Origin: Chloroflexota bacterium
GTDB taxonomy: Bacteria > Chloroflexota > Anaerolineae > B4-G1 > SLSP01
Reading direction: 5' to 3'
Assembly (NCBI GenBank): GCA_009908585.1
Contig: JAAAOZ010000337.1
Coordinates: forward strand, 1 to 8,582
DNA: 8,582 bases
In this document: piece by piece, positions 6,400 through 8,582 of the stretch
Position numbering within the stretch: position 1 is the stretch's first letter
Layout of the letters: every line of letters begins with the position of its first letter
Position numbers and translations under genes: made by a program
The notes under the pieces: model-generated
What the model saw: the letters and a program-made list of their open reading frames with translations, nothing else
Database searches by the model: none
Told to the model about the DNA's origin: nothing

Positions 6400-7440
6400 A
6401 GCGATCAGGAGAACCTGGCGCCGGAGGACGTGCGTCCCGCCCAATTGCCCGCCACGCTCACCGACCTCATCGCGGAGGTGGGATGGGAGACGTTGGGCGA
6501 CGATCCCAATGATCCGCCTCGCGTGCTGGCGAGCTTGGATCTGCCGCTCTATCTGACGACGAACCCGGACAGTATGATGGTGGAAGCGCTGCGGGCGGCG
6601 GGCAAATCGCCCGCACGGGAGTTGTGCCCCTGGAACGCGTACTTGGACGGGTTGCCTTCGCGCTTCGTCGATGATCCCGCCTACGAACCGACGCCGGAGG
6701 CGCCGCTGGTCCATCACCTCCTGGGCACGGACGAGGAGATCGACTCGCTGGTGGTGACGGAGGATCACTACTTGGATTACCTCGTGCGCATCTCGGCGGA
6801 GATGGAGCGCATCCCGGATTACATCTGGTCGGCGCTGACGAACAGCTCGCTGCTCTTCCTGGGCTACAGCCTCGATGATTGGGAGTTCCGCGTGCTGATG
6901 CGCGGGCTGGTCGCCACGCGCGACCGGCGCCGCCGATTGAAGCACGTGGGCGTCCAGTTGGAGATGGCGGGCGCGAGCGAGGAGGAGACACAGGCGGTGC
7001 AGACCTTCTTGCAGCAGTACTTCCAAGAGTCGGACATCAACATCTATTGGGGGACGCCGGCGCAGTTCGTGGCGGAGTTGCGCGAGCAGATGGAGGGCGC
7101 CCCACCCGCGCGGCGGACGTCCTCGCGGGGCGCGACGCTGGCGCTGTTGGTCGTCGAGCCGCCGCCCGCCGGCGCCCACGACCTGGCGCGCGTCCTGGAA
7201 TTGACGCACCACTTCGAGGTGCCCGCGCTAGTACTCCTCAACAAGGCGGATCTCAGCGCGCCGCGCGCCGCCGAGATCGCGGCCTTGCCGATTATGGCCC
7301 ACCTCCCCTACAATCCCATCGTCACCGAGGCGATGGCCAACGGTCAGGCCGTCACCGCCTACACCGACGCCCCCGTCACCCAGGCGCTCCACGCGGCCTG
7401 GGCCGCCATCAAAGCGCGGTTGGCGTTGGTAACGAGCTAG
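6370..7440 (+). CDS. SIR2-like domain fused to MinD-type ATPase C-terminus (likely remnant)
   Basis: 356 codons from GTG 6370, which has no ribosome site; the start is formal. Residues 9-241 resemble the C-terminal two thirds of a SIR2-like domain: SDQENLA, LPLYLTTNPDSMMVEALRAA (58-77), PDYIWSALTNSSLLFLGYSL (149-168) with DDWEFRVLMRGL (169-180), and INIYWGTPAQFVAELREQ (223-240). SIR2-like proteins bind or cleave NAD, and many act in anti-phage defence; the N-terminal NAD-site loop is missing here. Residues 253-350 are a different family: GATLALLVVEPPPAGAHDLA, RVLELTHHF, PALVLLNKADL and LPYNPIVTEAMANGQAV match the C-terminal half of MinD-superfamily P-loop ATPases that carry a ferredoxin insert. 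The Walker A and ferredoxin parts are absent, and a segment before LPYNP looks shortened. Both halves are incomplete, so a deletion-made chimera is the best reading. No TTA codon is used, unlike the neighbours. The frame has nevertheless stayed open for about 1 kb. Confidence 0.7.
   Translation: MGGRARLLLFSDQENLAPEDVRPAQLPATLTDLIAEVGWETLGDDPNDPPRVLASLDLPLYLTTNPDSMMVEALRAAGKSPARELCPWNAYLDGLPSRFVDDPAYEPTPEAPLVHHLLGTDEEIDSLVVTEDHYLDYLVRISAEMERIPDYIWSALTNSSLLFLGYSLDDWEFRVLMRGLVATRDRRRRLKHVGVQLEMAGASEEETQAVQTFLQQYFQESDINIYWGTPAQFVAELREQMEGAPPARRTSSRGATLALLVVEPPPAGAHDLARVLELTHHFEVPALVLLNKADLSAPRAAEIAALPIMAHLPYNPIVTEAMANGQAVTAYTDAPVTQALHAAWAAIKARLALVTS
7126..7419 (+). pseudogene. C-terminal fragment of a MinD-superfamily P-loop ATPase
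   Basis: These codons (residues 253-350 of the long frame) carry landmarks of the ATP-binding proteins with an inserted 4Fe-4S ferredoxin domain: ALLVVEP, HDLARVLELTHHF, the NKADL base-recognition-like motif, and PYNPIVTEAMANGQAV near the C-terminus. Full-length members begin with a Gly-Lys-Thr P-loop about 150-200 residues earlier; none is present. About 10-15 residues usually found between the NKxD motif and the LPYNP region seem to be missing. It is continuous in frame with the SIR2-like part, with a linker of about 10 residues (242-252, Pro/Arg/Ser-rich) at the junction. Confidence 0.65.
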
Positions 7441-7447
7441 AGTTCAC

Positions 7448-7468
7448 AGGGGGGATAATCGCCCCCCT
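7448..7468. terminator. GC hairpin after the SIR2/MinD frame, terminator-like
   Basis: A plus G6 (7448-7454), loop ATAATCG, C6 plus T (7462-7468): a 7-bp stem 8 bp after the stop codon. The downstream side lacks a proper T-run (it reads CCTGCGAAGTTTCTC), so termination efficiency is doubtful. Its position between two transcription units supports some terminator role. Confidence 0.45.
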
Positions 7469-7506
7469 CCTGCGAAGTTTCTCACAAGTAAAAAACCTCA
7501 AATATA

Positions 7507-7522
7507 TGTGAAAATATTCACA
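7507..7522. promoter_or_regulatory. CRP/FNR-type palindromic operator
   Basis: TGTGAAAATATTCACA contains TGTGA-N6-TCACA, the exact half-sites and spacing of the classical CRP site, with 7 of 8 pairs symmetric about the centre at 7514.5. It ends 6 bp before the -35 box of the promoter for the solute-binding protein, with its centre about 50 bp upstream of the expected start of transcription. A CRP/FNR-family activator (or a repressor at this site) responding to carbon or redox state is the natural candidate. The regulator is not in this window. Extra single half-sites (TCACA 7482-7486, TGTGA 7547-7551, TCACA 7575-7579) lie nearby. Confidence 0.6.
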
Positions 7523-7528
7523 CAGACC

Positions 7529-7557
7529 TTGACATAATGCAAGATCTGTGATACGCT
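7529..7557 (+). promoter_or_regulatory. Sigma70-type promoter with extended -10
   Basis: A perfect -35 TTGACA (7529-7534), 17-bp spacer and -10 TACGCT (7552-7557), preceded by TG at 7549-7550 (extended -10). Predicted start of transcription is near 7564, giving a leader of about 53 nt before ATG 7617. This is the clearest promoter in the window. Confidence 0.75.
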
Positions 7558-7601
7558 TTTAAGTAGGTATTTCCTCACATTTCGCTCCTTAAACATAGAT
7601 T

Positions 7602-7607
7602 AGGAGG
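7602..7607 (+). promoter_or_regulatory. Shine-Dalgarno AGGAGG of the solute-binding protein gene
   Basis: AGGAGG with a 9-nt spacer to ATG 7617, an ideal arrangement. It sets the start, and the encoded N-terminus is a standard export signal. Confidence 0.85.
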
Positions 7608-7616
7608 TTTTGACAA

Positions 7617-8582
7617 ATGAAGAAGCGCCCCTTGTTTCTCTGTCTTTTCACGGTAACGATAGCATTAACTCTGACATGGAGCGTGGTCACGCAAAAGCCA
7701 ACCTATGCTAAGGCCCAAGCCGCTAGCGGCTCACCCCAGCTAAATGTCAATCTCGGCGGTGATCCCCCTGCCCTTGATCCGGCACTGGCCATCGATACTT
7801 CATCGAATAGCGTCATCGAACAGCTCTTCATTGGCCTGGTGGATTTAGATGACGAGACATCCGAAGTGGAGCCTGATTTAGCCGCCGCGTGGACGACCTC
7901 AACCAACAGCACGGTCTATACTTTTTCCCTGCGCAGTGACGTCTTCTGGAGCGACGGGAATCCGGTCACTGCTCAAGACGTTCGTTATGGGATTTTGCGC
8001 TCGCTTGATCCTGAGACAGATTCGGGCTACGCCTATACCCTCCACATTATAGAAAACGCAGAAGCGTACAATACGGGCACGATCAGCGACCCCAACCAGG
8101 TCGGCGTGACGGCCTTGGACACCACGACCCTCCGGGTCACCTTTGAGCACCCGGCCTCCTACGCCCTTTCCATCCTCTCTCTCGGGGTTGCTCGCCCGAT
8201 GCCCCAGTGGGCCATCGAGGCCCATGGTGTTCCTACTTGGACTCAGCCGGCCAACATTGTCACCAATGGAGCTTATCAGTTGACGGAGTGGACCCACGAT
8301 GATCACATCCTTCTGACCAAGAACCCCGACTACTACGACGCCACTAACGTGGACATCGACAAAGTGAAGATATGGATGGTAGATACAAGCACGGCCTGGC
8401 AGATGTACCAGGATGGGCAAATGGACACAACCGGCATACCGCTGAACGAACTGGATAACGTCAAGGCCGATCCACTGCTCTCACAGCAGCTCTTCATCGC
8501 CCCTGAAGCTTGCACTTACTACTACGGCTTCAGTATCTCCCAGGAACCTTTCGATGAGTTGCTGGTGCGCAAAGCATTCATC
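7617..8582 (+). CDS. Peptide/solute-binding protein of an ABC importer, SBP family 5 (partial)
   Basis: The first 322 codons of a gene cut off by the window end; full-length relatives have about 500-600 residues. Residues 1-36 are a Sec signal (KKRPLFLCLFTVTIALTLTW, then TYAKAQA, a likely signal-peptidase I site). There is no lipobox cysteine, unusual for binding proteins of single-membrane bacteria, so it may be released, wall-held or bound to a partner. The mature part shows OppA/DppA landmarks: LNVNLGGDPPALDPALA (42-58), a YTFSLRSDVFWSDGNPVTAQ stretch (101-120) followed by DVRYGILRSLDPET, TTLRVTFEHPASYALSILS (170-188), NGAYQLTEW (217-225) and NPDYYDA (236-242). Its role is capture of peptides or similar solutes for uptake; permease and ATPase genes would be expected downstream. 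It is controlled by a strong promoter and a CRP-like palindrome, fitting nutrient-dependent expression. The ligand cannot be predicted. Confidence 0.93.
   Translation, partial: MKKRPLFLCLFTVTIALTLTWSVVTQKPTYAKAQAASGSPQLNVNLGGDPPALDPALAIDTSSNSVIEQLFIGLVDLDDETSEVEPDLAAAWTTSTNSTVYTFSLRSDVFWSDGNPVTAQDVRYGILRSLDPETDSGYAYTLHIIENAEAYNTGTISDPNQVGVTALDTTTLRVTFEHPASYALSILSLGVARPMPQWAIEAHGVPTWTQPANIVTNGAYQLTEWTHDDHILLTKNPDYYDATNVDIDKVKIWMVDTSTAWQMYQDGQMDTTGIPLNELDNVKADPLLSQQLFIAPEACTYYYGFSISQEPFDELLVRKAFI

Noticed and set aside
6389..6403. Programmed -1 frameshift at the TCC-TTT-TCA site
   Set aside because: The run is not of the X-XXY-YYZ type, re-pairing after a slip is poor, and no stem-loop of note follows. 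Mutation in a T-run explains it better.
6388..7212. Long minus-strand open frame (274 codons) opposite the SIR2-like frame
   Set aside because: Its sequence is Arg/Gln/His-rich antisense of a GC-rich coding strand and matches no family. The plus-strand frame has clear family motifs.
7703..8515. Minus-strand open frames opposite the solute-binding protein gene
   Set aside because: The plus-strand frame is continuous from a strong ribosome site with clear SBP family 5 motifs; the minus frames have none.

Overview
The window reads like chromosomal DNA of a Chloroflexota bacterium (Anaerolineae/Caldilineae-like). This is inferred from style, not from a marker gene. It holds a membrane-anchored protein with a Pro-Thr repeat linker and a bacterial SH3 domain, a secreted beta-helix protein ending in a Tyr-Leu-Pro tail, and a SIR2-like protein of the type common in that phylum. 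The genes are GC-rich, and every convincing gene lies on the + strand.

Layout: 1-298 has no convincing gene but is rich in hairpins. 299-787 encodes the one-helix, PT-linker, SH3b protein. 788-979 is intergenic and carries a 7-bp periodic repeat in two opposed arms (842-953), directly before the ribosome site of ligA. 980-3046 is a complete NAD-dependent DNA ligase LigA with every key catalytic and zinc residue. 3079-4506 is a polytopic membrane protein of GT-C glycosyltransferase type, 32 bp after ligA. 4478-6133 overlaps it by 29 bp and encodes an exported right-handed beta-helix protein with a fibronectin-III-like domain and a YLPTILRY C-terminus. The ligase, membrane protein and beta-helix genes are packed closely enough to be one transcription unit.

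6134-7440 looks decayed and rearranged. An open frame at 6370-7440 starts inside a SIR2-like domain whose missing upstream part continues in another frame. It ends, in frame, with the C-terminal piece of a MinD-superfamily P-loop ATPase that lacks its Walker A and ferredoxin parts. I read this as a chimeric remnant of two genes, although a working fusion is not excluded.

7441-7616 is a compact regulatory region: a G6/C6 hairpin, a near-perfect CRP/FNR-type palindrome, an extended -10 sigma70 promoter and a strong Shine-Dalgarno. It drives a peptide/solute-binding protein (SBP family 5, OppA-like) that runs off the window end.

The genes do not form one obvious pathway. The best-supported functional pairing is the translationally coupled membrane GT-C-like protein and beta-helix protein, probably acting at the cell surface. 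The points most worth a second look are the SIR2/MinD chimera with its frame changes, the CRP-like operator, the opposed heptad repeat, the structured 5' region, the conserved-looking C-terminal tail, and a context-dependent use of TTA leucine codons before aspartate.
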